DNA of 64,000 nt from Arenimonas soli (GTDB taxonomy: Bacteria > Pseudomonadota > Gammaproteobacteria > Xanthomonadales > Xanthomonadaceae): positions 248,001 through 312,000 of the forward strand of contig NZ_BMKC01000002.1 of the NCBI RefSeq assembly GCF_014643775.1. Reading direction: 5' to 3'. Positions 32,128 to 45,018 of the stretch are shown here, one piece after another. Within the stretch, counting starts at the first letter, position 1, and each line of letters opens with the position of its first letter. Made by a program: the position numbers and the translations under genes. Under the pieces are notes generated by a model. It was given only the letters and a program-made list of their open reading frames with translations, ran no database searches and was not told the DNA's origin.

Positions 32128-32736
32128 TCAGCGGACGCGCAGCATGCCCGGGCGGTAGGCCGAGGTGTAGCCGCGGCGCGCGTAACCCGAGCTGTCGCCG
32201 TAACCGCCGCCCAGCTCGCGGTTGCGGCGGCGGTGCATGCGGTCCACGAGTTCGTCGCGGCGGGCTTCGAGCCAGTCGGCGCGGCCGGCCTTGGCCGGGT
32301 CCAGGCCGCGGCGCTCGGCCTCGCCCTGGCGGAATTCGCAGAATTCGTCGTAGGCGGCGAGCTCGTGCTTGAGGTCCTTGACGCACATTTCGATGGCGAT
32401 GGCGTCGTCGAAGTAGCCCAGCACCGGCACGTTGTCCGGGATGACGTCGGCCGGGTCGGCGAAATAGACCAGGGCCGACAGCACGCGCTGCTTGTCTTCT
32501 TCCGGCAGGTGCCAGCCGTCGTCGCGCAGCATGGCGATCATCGCGTCCAGGCGGTCCAGGCGCTCGTTGATGAAGTCCGGCAGGTCGCCGATGTCGGCGC
32601 CCTTGAGCAGCCCGGCCGCGGCGTTGATGATTTCGTCGGCGGACTTGTTGCCGGCCGAAGCGCGCGCCGATTCCATGGCCTTCGTGAAGTGGGCGAGGTC
32701 GCGGTCGGAGAGTTCGAAGCTGATCGAAAGGGGCAT
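32128..32736 (-). CDS. DUF1232 (YkvA-type) protein
   Basis: The 202-residue protein has the DUF1232 core LSALVYFADPADVIPDNVPV followed by GYFDDAIAIEM. This hydrophobic block with the DxIPD motif is found in YkvA-like proteins, which are thought to associate with membranes. The N-terminal ~90 residues are helical and charged, and the C-terminal 60 are rich in Arg and Gly (RMHRRRNRELGGGYG), perhaps disordered or nucleic-acid binding. No signal peptide is present. Function is unknown across the family. It starts at the ATG at 32736 and precedes the thioesterase. Confidence 0.8.
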   Translation of the reverse strand: MPLSISFELSDRDLAHFTKAMESARASAGNKSADEIINAAAGLLKGADIGDLPDFINERLDRLDAMIAMLRDDGWHLPEEDKQRVLSALVYFADPADVIPDNVPVLGYFDDAIAIEMCVKDLKHELAAYDEFCEFRQGEAERRGLDPAKAGRADWLEARRDELVDRMHRRRNRELGGGYGDSSGYARRGYTSAYRPGMLRVR

Positions 32737-32843
32737 GCGGGCGATTCCGGCAGACGTTTACAGGAACGCGCAGCCTAGGCCGGGCTGCAGGCAGCGTCAA
32801 TCGAACGCGGTGCCCGGCGAATCCGGCCAGGCCGGCGGACGGG

Positions 32844-34685
32844 CTAGAGGATGGGGACCAGCCCGGCGCCAAAGGCCGTCATGATGCGCGTGTAGACCGT
32901 TTTCAGGGGCAGGTCGACCTCCGGGAAGGCGCCGACGTCCTCGTAACACGCGTAAAACCGGGGATCGCCCGGCGGCAGCGGGTTGCAGCCCTCGCGCAGC
33001 TCGAAGCTGCTGGCGTAGGGAAAGGGCCAGATGTCGAAGATCGGCAGCTTTTCCGAAAGTTTGCCCAGGCTGTAGTTCAGGCCCGAGAAGACGGGCGGCT
33101 TTTCCTGGCGGGCGATGGTCCAGGCGTTCGCCGGGACCATGTCGCGTTCGATGCTGGCGCGCAGCGCCGCGGCGAACTGGCGGTCGTGCACCACCACCAT
33201 GGACTCGGTGTTGAGATTGTCCGAACGCGGGTCGAAATTGTGGCTGCCGACCACGCCGATGCGGTCGTCCACGACGATGGACTTGGCGTGCAGGCCGACC
33301 CGCACCCCGGCGCGCTTGAGCGGCACCGGCCCGGACGCCGAGCCGGCCGAACCGGAACCGAAGATCGGCAGCGCGGCCTGGCGGGGGCCCAGGACCCCGG
33401 TGGCCGCGATGTCGATCGGCGCGTCCTCCGGATAGGGCTTGTACTCGAAGATCTGGAAACCCAGTTCGCGCAGGTACAGGCGCTTGTACTTGTGGCTCAT
33501 CGCGTAGACGGGGAAGGCGTCGGTGGCGGCCAGCGAATTGGTCGAGACGATGACCTCGGGCGCGTCGGCGCGCGCGTGCATCTCGCGAAACAGCTTGCGT
33601 GCCGGCCGCGACAGCACCAGGTAGGGCGTCTGCATGACCAGTTCGCCGCGGGTGGCGTCGACCAGGTCGCGCATGGCGCGCGAAGCGTCCTCGTGCGCGG
33701 GCTGGTCGCCGGTGTGCTTCTGCGGCAGGTCGGCGAAGAACTCGACCCGGCCCACCGGCAGCGTCAGCGGTGCCAGGCGTTCGTACACGGCGGCGCCGTC
33801 GGTGACGGCCTGAGCCATGGCCAGCACCCGCGGCGAGCGCTCGCGGGCCGGGTCGAGCAGGCGGTGCGCGGGCACCCCGTCGCCGCGGATCAGGCGTTCG
33901 GCGACGTCCTTTAGCGTATGCGCCGGGTGGCTTTGTTCGAAGGTCCAGAAGGCCTCGAAGTTTTCCTTCATGGCCGCGGCGATCGGGCCGGCCACCAGGA
34001 TGTCGCGGTCGCGGTAGTTGTAGCTTTCGCCCCAGTCGAAATAGCGGTCCTGGATGTTGCGCCCTCCGGTGACCCCGACCGTGCCGTCCACCAGCAGCAG
34101 CTTGGTGTGCATGCGCCGGTTGAACTTTCGGAAGCAGCAGACGATGCCGGCGGCGTACTGCAGCGGTTGGGTCTTGGCTTCGCCGAAGGTGGGGTTGTAC
34201 AGGCGCAGCTCGAAGTTGGGGTGGGAACCGGCCAGCGCGGCCTGCAGGCCGGGGTCGGGCAGGCCGTAGAGCTGGTCGAGCAGCAGCCGCACCCGCACGC
34301 CGCGGCGGGCGGCGGCCAGCAGTTCTTCCAGCACCAGCAGGCCCGAATCATCGACGTCGTAGATGAAGCTTTGCAGGTCGATGCTTTCGCGCGCGGCGCG
34401 GATCAGGTGCAGCCGGGCGATCAGGGCATCCTGGCCGCGGTCGAGCATCGTGACGTGGTGGCGCGGCGCCTCGTCGGTGGACGCCGCCACCGCCTGCCCG
34501 CCCAGGGCCAGCAGCGGCGAGGCGACCGGGCGGCAGGCCGGGTCGGCGCCGTCACGGCAGTCGCTGGCCGCGGCGTGGCCGGCTTCGACGATGGCGGTGG
34601 AGGCACGCAGGTCGGCGCGGCTGAGCGTGGAGCAGCCGGAGGCGAGCAGGACCAGGAGCAGCGGCAGGGCCAGGCGGGGGGACAT
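32844..34685 (-). CDS. Phospholipase D-family lipoprotein (cardiolipin-synthase-like)
   Basis: The 613-residue protein has a lipoprotein signal (lipobox LLASGC, Cys18) and two phospholipase D domains. The first HKD motif is RMHTKLLLVDGTVGVTGGRN and the second is LHAKSIVVDDRIGVVGSHN, each with the His-Lys-Asp set plus downstream Asn. Cysteines around SDCRDGADPACRP and near the C-terminus (GCNPLPP, FYACYEDVG) suggest disulfides in the periplasm. The arrangement resembles ClsC/YmdC-type cardiolipin synthases, with extra N- and C-terminal regions. Phosphatidyl transfer or phospholipid hydrolysis is expected; which cannot be told. A YceI-family protein gene ends six bases upstream, suggesting co-expression. 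Confidence 0.88.
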   Translation of the reverse strand: MSPRLALPLLLVLLASGCSTLSRADLRASTAIVEAGHAAASDCRDGADPACRPVASPLLALGGQAVAASTDEAPRHHVTMLDRGQDALIARLHLIRAARESIDLQSFIYDVDDSGLLVLEELLAAARRGVRVRLLLDQLYGLPDPGLQAALAGSHPNFELRLYNPTFGEAKTQPLQYAAGIVCCFRKFNRRMHTKLLLVDGTVGVTGGRNIQDRYFDWGESYNYRDRDILVAGPIAAAMKENFEAFWTFEQSHPAHTLKDVAERLIRGDGVPAHRLLDPARERSPRVLAMAQAVTDGAAVYERLAPLTLPVGRVEFFADLPQKHTGDQPAHEDASRAMRDLVDATRGELVMQTPYLVLSRPARKLFREMHARADAPEVIVSTNSLAATDAFPVYAMSHKYKRLYLRELGFQIFEYKPYPEDAPIDIAATGVLGPRQAALPIFGSGSAGSASGPVPLKRAGVRVGLHAKSIVVDDRIGVVGSHNFDPRSDNLNTESMVVVHDRQFAAALRASIERDMVPANAWTIARQEKPPVFSGLNYSLGKLSEKLPIFDIWPFPYASSFELREGCNPLPPGDPRFYACYEDVGAFPEVDLPLKTVYTRIMTAFGAGLVPIL

Positions 34686-34691
34686 GGGGTC

Positions 34692-35270
34692 TCAGGGTTG
34701 CCGGAGGCGGACGTGGAAGTCGAAGCCTACCTCGTCGCGCAGCCAGACCCGGTAGGCCTCCATGCCGAAGTCGCGCCGGCTGACCTGGCCGGCCACCGGG
34801 ATGTCGCAGTCGTAGCCGGGCGCTTCGCAGGCCGAGGGCGCCACCTGGAAGGCCACCGGGCGGGCGACGCCGCGCAGTTCGACGGTGCCGGCCAGGGTGC
34901 CGCCGTCGCGCACCAGGGCCGGCGCGAAGGGTTCGGAGCGGAAGTGGATCCAGCGGTGGGCCTGGACGTCCAGGAACTTTTCCGAGCGCATCGAACGGCC
35001 CATCCAGGCCGGTCCGTCGAGTTCCAGGCTGCGGGCATCCAGGCGCACCGACACCTGCAGGCGCTCGTCCTCGAGCCGGTCTATGCGTCCTTCCAGGGCC
35101 TGGAAGTCGCCCCGGACGCGGCCACCCAGGCGCAGGTCCACCACGATGCCGGCGCGCGAGGTGGCGGGGTCGATAAGCGGTGAGTCTTCGCCGCCGATCG
35201 CCAGCGACCAGCCGGGCAGCCACAGACCGGCCACCAGGGCCAGGCCGGCACCGGCCGGGCCGGGCTTCAT
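34692..35270 (-). CDS. YceI-family periplasmic lipid-binding protein
   Basis: The 192-residue product has a signal peptide (to about residue 25, GWSLA) and a YceI lipocalin-like barrel. Segments are IVVDLRLGGRVRGDFQALEG, LQVSVRLDARSLEL, RSEKFLDVQAHRWIHFRSE (the family FLDV-x-HP strand), GTVELRGVARPVAFQV and RRDFGMEAYRVWLRDEV. The family binds isoprenoids such as polyprenyl pyrophosphate or ubiquinone-like lipids. A Cys pair (SACEAPGYDCD) interrupts one loop and may be a disulfide. It sits between sixA and the phospholipase D gene. Confidence 0.88.
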   Translation of the reverse strand: MKPGPAGAGLALVAGLWLPGWSLAIGGEDSPLIDPATSRAGIVVDLRLGGRVRGDFQALEGRIDRLEDERLQVSVRLDARSLELDGPAWMGRSMRSEKFLDVQAHRWIHFRSEPFAPALVRDGGTLAGTVELRGVARPVAFQVAPSACEAPGYDCDIPVAGQVSRRDFGMEAYRVWLRDEVGFDFHVRLRQP

Positions 35271-35274
35271 TGCT

Positions 35275-35751
35275 TCAGGGCCACCAGAAGGCGGCGATGC
35301 GGGCGATGCCCGGTTCCAGCGCGCCCTCGTCGGGCAGGGTCAGCACGGCCACGCCACCGGCGGGCATGCCGCGGAAATCGCCGGACTGGCCCGAGGCCAG
35401 CAGGGCGGCCAGCTGCTCGAAACCCGGGTTGTGGCCGATCATCAGCAGCCGGGCGACGTCGCTGTTTTCGTCGGCGACCTGGATGAGCCGGCCCGGGGTG
35501 GCGTCGTAGATGCGGTCTTCCTGCCGGCACTCGAAGTAGCCCAGCGAGGCCATGACCGTCTCGCAGGTTTCCCGGGTGCGGCGGGCGGGCGAGACCAGCA
35601 CGCGGTCGGGCAGGTAGCCGTGTTCCTTGAGCCAGCGGCCGGCGGCCTCGGCTTCGGCCTGCCCCTGCAGGGACAGCGGGCGGTCCAGGTCGTCCTGGCC
35701 CGGGGCGGGCGGTTCAGCGTGGGCGTGGCGCAGCAGGATCAGTTCGCGCAT
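35275..35751 (-). CDS. sixA: Phosphohistidine phosphatase SixA family
   Basis: The 158-residue protein has the histidine-phosphatase core: LILLRHAHAEP with catalytic His9, SPARRTRETCETV with the second phosphate-binding Arg, and LLMIGHNPGFEQLAALL with the second active-site His. SixA in E. coli dephosphorylates the nitrogen phosphotransferase protein PtsO (NPr). Whether that holds here is inference. The length and lack of insertions place it in the SixA branch rather than among phosphoglycerate mutases. It is followed within five bases by the YceI gene and preceded by a ParA-like gene. Confidence 0.88.
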   Translation of the reverse strand: MRELILLRHAHAEPPAPGQDDLDRPLSLQGQAEAEAAGRWLKEHGYLPDRVLVSPARRTRETCETVMASLGYFECRQEDRIYDATPGRLIQVADENSDVARLLMIGHNPGFEQLAALLASGQSGDFRGMPAGGVAVLTLPDEGALEPGIARIAAFWWP

Positions 35752-35766
35752 GACGGTCCTTGTCGG

Positions 35767-36399
35767 TCAGAGGGCTTTCTTGAGCCAGCGCAGCAGCGGA
35801 GCCCAGTCATCCTGATGGCTTCGCACCTGCTCGGAGTGGTAGTCGAATACGGATTTGCCCAGGCCGGCCAGCAGCACGTAGGCCTGGGTGTCGCGCAGCT
35901 GGGCCACCAGCGGGTAGGGCCAGGCCTGCAGCTGGGCCATGGCCTGCTGGGAAGCGCTGGTCCAGGGCTTGAGCCGGTTGCCGACCAGGCCCACGGGAAG
36001 CTTGCCCTTCTTCACCCGCGGGTGGGTGACCAGGCTGTCGAGGAAGGGCACGGTGGCCTCGATATCGATCGCCGAGGGCAATACGGGCACCACCACGGCG
36101 TCGGCGCGGTCGAGGAAGTCCTTGAGGTCGTCGCCCATGGCGCCGGCGGGGGCGTCGACCACCAGCCGGGCGATGCCGTCGGGCAGGCCCTTGTCCCAGT
36201 TGCGCCGGCAGCCGTCGATCGGCAGCACGGCGGAATCGAGGTGGGCGCGCTTTTCGCACCAGTGGGTGGAGGATTTCTGCTTGTCGGCGTCGAGGATGGC
36301 CGTGGCCTTGCCATCGAGCGCGAAATACGCGGCCAGGTTGGTGGCGACCGTGGACTTGCCGGCGCCGCCTTTCGAACTCGCGACCAGGATCGTGCGCAT
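35767..36399 (-). CDS. ParA-like (MinD/ParA superfamily) ATPase without a ParB partner
   Basis: The 210-residue protein starts at the ATG at 36399 ([16 protein letters not shown]). It has the deviant Walker [10 protein letters not shown], the switch I region with [13 protein letters not shown], and the switch II/Walker B strand [32 protein letters not shown] block and a final [18 protein letters not shown] follow, as in short orphan ParA proteins (PpfA/VirC1-like). The Walker A signature lysine is retained, so ATP-dependent dimerisation is expected. No parB, chemoreceptor or plasmid partition gene is adjacent, so its cargo is unknown. It is divergent from gltB. Confidence 0.85.
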   Translation of the reverse strand: MRTILVASSKGGAGKSTVATNLAAYFALDGKATAILDADKQKSSTHWCEKRAHLDSAVLPIDGCRRNWDKGLPDGIARLVVDAPAGAMGDDLKDFLDRADAVVVPVLPSAIDIEATVPFLDSLVTHPRVKKGKLPVGLVGNRLKPWTSASQQAMAQLQAWPYPLVAQLRDTQAYVLLAGLGKSVFDYHSEQVRSHQDDWAPLLRWLKKAL

Positions 36400-36528
36400 C
36401 AACGGGACTCCGCTGCGGGACGAAGGTCCACTCTACCCCGGCCGGCACGGCCTGGGAACGGCGGCCGAGCAGAAACTCTAGACGAGTGTGTGAGGTTGAA
36501 GGAATCCATCGGTTTCCGCGGGGGGCGC

Positions 36529-40991
<4,463 letters not shown>

Positions 40992-40995
<4 letters not shown>

Positions 40996-42404
40996 AGGCC
41001 CGGCCCTTCCAGTTCCTGGAGGTGCCGCGGCGCATGCCGCGCGAGCTGCCGGCCAAGGTACGCGTGCTGGGCTGGCAGGAAATCCACGCCGGCTTCGAAG
41101 CCGAAGGCGCCGCCGAACAGGGCGCGCGCTGCCTGGACTGCGGCAACCCCTACTGCGAGTGGAAGTGCCCGGTGCACAACCCGATCCCGGACTGGCTGGC
41201 GCTGGTGCGCGAGGGCCGGCTGTTCGAAGCCGCGGAGCTGGCGCATTCCACCAACCCGCTGCCGGAAGTCTGCGGCCGGGTCTGCCCGCAGGACCGCCTG
41301 TGCGAAGGCGACTGCACCCTGCACACCGGCTTCGAGGCGGTGACCATCGGCGCGATCGAGAAATACATCGTTGACGAAGCCTTCCGGCAAGGCTGGCGCC
41401 CCGACCTGTCGGCGGTGCGGCCCAGCGGGAAAAGCGTGGCGGTGATCGGCGCCGGCCCGGCCGGCCTGGCCTGCGCCGACCGGCTGGCGCGCGCCGGCAT
41501 CCAGGCGCACGTGTTCGACCGGCACGCCCAGATCGGCGGCCTGCTCAGCTACGGCATCCCCGCCTTCAAGCTGGAGAAGTCGGTGATGGACGTGCGCCGC
41601 GAGGTGCTCGAAGGCATGGGCGTGCGCTTCCACCTGGGCGTGGACGTGGACGCGGCGCTGGGCGCCGAATTGCTGCGCGACCACGACGCGCTGTTCCTGG
41701 GCACCGGCGCCACCACCCCCGTGGATGCCGGCCTGCCGGGGCAGGAGCTTCCCGGCGTGCTCTCGGCCCTGCCCTTCCTGGTGGCCAACGCACGCCGGCA
41801 GCGCGGCGAAAAACACGAGGGCGACGTGCACTTCGCCCTGGCCGGCCGGCGCGTGCTGGTGCTCGGCGGCGGTGACACCGCGATGGACTGCGTGCGTTCG
41901 GCCGTGCGCCTGGGCGCGGCCCAGGTCACCTGCGCCTACCGCCGCGGCGAAGCCGACATGCCCGGCTCGGCGCGCGAGGTGAAGCACGCGCGCGCCGAGG
42001 GCGTGCATTTCATGTTCCACCGCCAGCCCCTGGCCATCGAGGGCGGCGCGGCCGTGACCGGCGTGCGCCTGGCCGCCACCCGCGCCGGCAGCGGCCGGGC
42101 CGGCTCGCTCGAGGTGGTGCCGGGCAGCGAAGAAACCATCGCCGCCGACGTGGTCATCCAGTCCTTCGGCTTCCGCGCCAGCCCGGCGCCCTGGTGGCAG
42201 GGCATCGGCATCGAACTCGACGCCCGCGGCCACGTCGCCACCCGCGGCCCGGCCGGCGCCACCTCGCACCCGAAGGTGTTCGCCGGCGGCGACAACGTGC
42301 GCGGCGCCGACCTGGTGGTGACCGCCGTGTTCGACGGCCGCGAAGCCGGCACCGCCATCGCCCGCCAGCTCCTGCAAATGGGGTCGGAGAACATTAACGT
42401 TTGA
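40992..42404 (+). CDS. gltD: Glutamate synthase [NADPH] small subunit, with a REP-encoded C-terminal tail
   Basis: GltD passes electrons from NADPH via FAD and two 4Fe-4S clusters to GltB. The 470 residues have the N-terminal ferredoxin-like cysteines CLDCGNPYCEWKCPVHNP and VCGRVCPQDRLCEGDC. The FAD-binding AVIGAGPAGLACADRLARAG, the NADPH-binding RVLVLGGGDTAMDCVRSAVR and the C-terminal FAGGDNVRGADLVVTAVFDG follow. The ATG overlaps gltB (ATGA, 40992-40995). The last nine residues (QMGSENINV) and the TGA are encoded by the left arm of the REP-type inverted repeat at 42376. The family normally ends about here, so the tail is added by the element. Confidence 0.96.
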
Positions 42405-42475
42405 AACACGCGTTGGCTCCCGGGTGCGGGCATCATAGCGGGCGTTTTAAACGTTAATGTTCTCTGACCCCATTT
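42376..42475. repeat. 100-base REP-type inverted repeat overlapping the gltD 3' end
   Basis: Two 27-base arms (42376-42402 and 42449-42475) are complementary at 26 of 27 positions. Both contain GGTCNGAGAACATTAACG (N is G on the left and A on the right), and they enclose a 46-base centre. Such AAATGGGGTC...-type palindromes resemble ones associated with REP-associated tyrosine transposases, although no transposase gene is in the window. The left arm supplies the end of gltD, and the next gene starts 14 bases after the right arm. The long stem may also act as a transcription terminator. Confidence 0.85.
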
Positions 42476-42488
42476 CAAGGACGGCTGG

Positions 42489-43976
42489 ATGAGTGAGTTG
42501 CAGGACCTGACCTCGCTGGTGCGCGCCAATACGGCGCTGATCGTCATCGAGACCCCCGACGAGCCGCGCGTGGTGGACCTGTTCCGGCACCTGCTGATGA
42601 ACATCTGGCGGCCGCTGTACCACTGGTCGATCACCGAAGGCCTGCGCCGGGTGGACCTGGACGGCGAAGACGCGCCGATCGCCTCGCCCGACGCCACCAC
42701 CACCCTGCGGACCATCCGCGACCTGGACCAGCGCAGCATCTGCCTGCTGCTCGATTTCCACCCCTACCTGGGCTACGCCACCACCCAGCGCCTGCTGCGC
42801 GAAACCATGGAACGCCGCGGCAGCCTCGGCCACACCCTGGTGCTGGTGGGCGCGAAGATCGAACTGCCGCCCGACCTCGAGCACCATGCCGTGCGCTTCT
42901 CGCTGCGCCTGCCCGACGAAAACGCGCTGCTCAAGGCCGTCAAGGACGAAGCCGCCCTGTACATGCGCGAACACGGCGGCCGGCGCGTCGAGGTCGACCA
43001 GGACGCGCTCAAGGCCATCGTGCGCAACCTGCGCGGGCTGTCGCTGACCGAAGCGCGGCGACTGGCGCGGCACCTGATCTTCAACGATGGCGCGCTGCAC
43101 GCCGGCGACCTGCCGGAGCTGGCCAAGCTCAAGTTCGAAATGCTGAACAAGTCCGGCCACCTGCACTTCGAATACGACACCGCGCAGTTCGCCGACGTCG
43201 CCGGGCTGGCGCGCCTGAAGGCCTGGGTGAACCAGCGCCGCACCGCCTTCACCGCCGACAAGCTGCCGCCGGGCCTGGACCCGCCCAAGGGCATGCTGCT
43301 GCTGGGCGTGCAGGGCTGCGGCAAGTCGCTGGCGGCCAAGGCGGTGGCCGGCGGTTTCGGCGTGCCGCTGGTGCGGCTGGATTTCGGCACCCTGTACAAC
43401 AAGTACCACGGCGAAACCGAAAAGAACCTGCGCGACGCGCTGACCTCGGCCGAACAGCTTTCACCCTGCGTGCTGTGGATAGACGAACTCGAGAAGGGCC
43501 TGGCCGCCTCCGGCAGCAGCGAAGACGGCGGCGTGTCCCGCCGCGTGCTGGGCTATTTCCTGACCTGGATGGCCGAGCGCAAGTCCAAGGTGTTCCTGGT
43601 CGCCACTGCCAACGCGGTGAACGACCTGCCGCCGGAACTGCTGCGCAAGGGCCGCTTCGACGAAATCTTCTTCGTCGACCTGCCCGACCACGCCGCCCGG
43701 GCGGAAATTTTCCGCCTGCACCTGGAAAAGCGCGAAGTGGACTGGGAAGGTTTTTCCCTGGACACGCTGGCCACCGCCGCCGACGGTTTTTCAGGCGCGG
43801 AAATCGAACAGGCCGTCGTCAGCGCGCTCTACGCCGCCCACGCCGACGGCGTGCCGGTGGACGAAGCACGCGTGGTTGCCGAAGTCGGGGCCACCCGCCC
43901 GCTGAGCGTGCTGATGGCCGAACAGGTGAACGCCCTGCGCGCCTGGGCGAGTGGGCGCACGGTGCCGGCGGACTAG
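42489..43976 (+). CDS. AAA+ ATPase of the Ycf46 type
   Basis: The 495-residue protein has an N-terminal region (1 to about 225) with a degenerate ATPase-like fold (ICLLLDFHPYLGYATTQ, LVLVGAKIELPPDL) and a canonical AAA+ domain. Walker A is GVQGCGKS (273-280), Walker B is VLWIDELEKG (328-337), sensor 1 lies in VFLVATANAVNDLPPELL, and the arginine-finger region is LRKGRFDEIFFVDLP. The layout is that of chloroplast/bacterial Ycf46 proteins, whose role (perhaps in carbon or photosynthetic regulation in cyanobacteria) is unresolved elsewhere. ATPase residues are intact. It follows the REP element and is flanked downstream by a partial REP, so it is probably transcribed alone. Confidence 0.88.
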   Translation: MSELQDLTSLVRANTALIVIETPDEPRVVDLFRHLLMNIWRPLYHWSITEGLRRVDLDGEDAPIASPDATTTLRTIRDLDQRSICLLLDFHPYLGYATTQRLLRETMERRGSLGHTLVLVGAKIELPPDLEHHAVRFSLRLPDENALLKAVKDEAALYMREHGGRRVEVDQDALKAIVRNLRGLSLTEARRLARHLIFNDGALHAGDLPELAKLKFEMLNKSGHLHFEYDTAQFADVAGLARLKAWVNQRRTAFTADKLPPGLDPPKGMLLLGVQGCGKSLAAKAVAGGFGVPLVRLDFGTLYNKYHGETEKNLRDALTSAEQLSPCVLWIDELEKGLAASGSSEDGGVSRRVLGYFLTWMAERKSKVFLVATANAVNDLPPELLRKGRFDEIFFVDLPDHAARAEIFRLHLEKREVDWEGFSLDTLATAADGFSGAEIEQAVVSALYAAHADGVPVDEARVVAEVGATRPLSVLMAEQVNALRAWASGRTVPAD

Positions 43977-43980
43977 CTAC

Positions 43981-43992
43981 CTGTAGGAGCGG
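43981..43992 (+). repeat. Partial REP element
   Basis: CTGTAGGAGCGG is the conserved head of the short REP family common in Pseudomonas and Xanthomonadales, here without its palindromic tail. It lies between the ATPase stop and the secreted-protein stop, facing the longer copy at 44984-45018. Confidence 0.6.
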
Positions 43993-43995
43993 TGG

Positions 43996-44970
43996 TCAAG
44001 GCTGCCAGTCGGCCGGCGGCTCGACAGGGCGACCCCTGACCTGGTTGGCGTAGATCATCGCGGCGATCTCGCCCTGGGTCGAGAACAGGTCGAAATAGGT
44101 GTTGAATTGCTCGGGGCTCAGCTCTTCTTCATACCCCACCACGCCCTGAGTCAGCCAGTCCACCTCGCGCTTCCACTCAAGCGCCTGGGCCTGGTCCCGG
44201 GCATCGCCCTTCTTTTCCAGCAATGCGAAGCCGATCATTCGATCCATCACGACCGGGCTTTCCGCGGCCAGCCGGCGGGCCACGAGCAGGCAAAGTTCGC
44301 GTCTTTCACCCTCGCTGTCCCGGCAGGCATTCATGAACTGCTGGTAGGCCGGGAGCGCGACGGCGGCGGCGAGGGCCATTGCATGGACACCGGATGCCGC
44401 TGCGCCGTAGGTGTTTTCTTCATGCATCCAAAGCATATCGGGAACTTGCCGATAGCGATGATTCAAGCTGGCGAAAACCTGCTGGAAATCCGGCCTGTAC
44501 TCCGTGGCCGCGGCGACATTCAGCGCATGGCGGGCGAAAGCCGCGTCGTCCTCGCGACGACCGGCATCGGCCATGAGCACGAAGTGGTGGTAGGCATTGT
44601 CGCCGGCCAGTTCCGCCAGGTCCTCACGAACACCCTCGCAGCGAGCCGGAACCTCCCATCTCCAGAAGCAGCCGCTGAAGGTGGCGAGCAGCACGGGCTC
44701 CTTTCGCATCATCGCCTCGGTGCGCGCCTGCAGCTTTCCATGCGCGGCCTGCAGGTCCTGCAGGAGCGCGGGATCGATGTCGTCGACCGCCCCGTAGCCT
44801 CGCTGCATGTCGGTCGCCCTGGCAAGGACGGCATCGGAGATGGCATCGCCCTGCGCATTGGCGGCCGCCAGCTGGATGCGTGCGTCGATGTTGGCGGCTT
44901 CGGGATCCCGGGTCTGGGCGGCGGCCGGGCCAATCAGAACGAGCAAAGCAAGCGTGAGGTACTTGAACAT
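43996..44970 (-). CDS. Secreted protein of unknown function flanked by inverted REP copies
   Basis: I cannot name this 324-residue protein. It starts at the ATG at 44970 (MFKYLTLALLVLIGPAAAQ) with a classical signal peptide cleaved near AAA-Q. The mature part is helical and rich in Ala, Glu and Arg. It has cysteines in SGCFWRWEVPARCEG, NACRDSEGERRELC and no obvious catalytic set. The C-terminal part (LTQGVVGYEEELSPEQFNTY) is acidic. By eye its DNA is less G+C-rich than the flanking genes. REP heads lie at both ends in opposite orientation, as though the gene were a cassette. A periplasmic location is likely. Confidence 0.68.
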   Translation of the reverse strand: MFKYLTLALLVLIGPAAAQTRDPEAANIDARIQLAAANAQGDAISDAVLARATDMQRGYGAVDDIDPALLQDLQAAHGKLQARTEAMMRKEPVLLATFSGCFWRWEVPARCEGVREDLAELAGDNAYHHFVLMADAGRREDDAAFARHALNVAAATEYRPDFQQVFASLNHRYRQVPDMLWMHEENTYGAAASGVHAMALAAAVALPAYQQFMNACRDSEGERRELCLLVARRLAAESPVVMDRMIGFALLEKKGDARDQAQALEWKREVDWLTQGVVGYEEELSPEQFNTYFDLFSTQGEIAAMIYANQVRGRPVEPPADWQP

Positions 44971-44983
44971 GTGTTCTCCGGTG

Positions 44984-45018
44984 GCGAAGAGCTTCGCGGC
45001 TGAGGCCGCTCCTACGGG
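44984..45018 (-). repeat. REP element supplying the AEC transporter stop codon
   Basis: On the minus strand: CCCGTAGGAGCGG, then CCTCAGCCGCGAAGCTCTTCGC, the latter with internal dyads (AGCGGCCTCAGCCGC-like and GCGAAGCTCTTCGC). This is the full GTAGGAGCGG-type REP. Its TAG is the stop codon of the AEC gene (45012-45014), and it sits just upstream of the secreted-protein gene. Confidence 0.75.

Noticed and set aside
34885-36528. Open frame upstream of gltB that would add about 548 residues to its N-terminus
   Set aside because: It runs antisense through the YceI, SixA and ParA-like genes, has no family resemblance, and GltB must start close before the processed Cys19.
36403-36528. Possible sigma-54 promoter for gltB (CCGGCACGG...)
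   Set aside because: There is no TTGCA-type -12 box at the right spacing, and only the GGCACG part matches.
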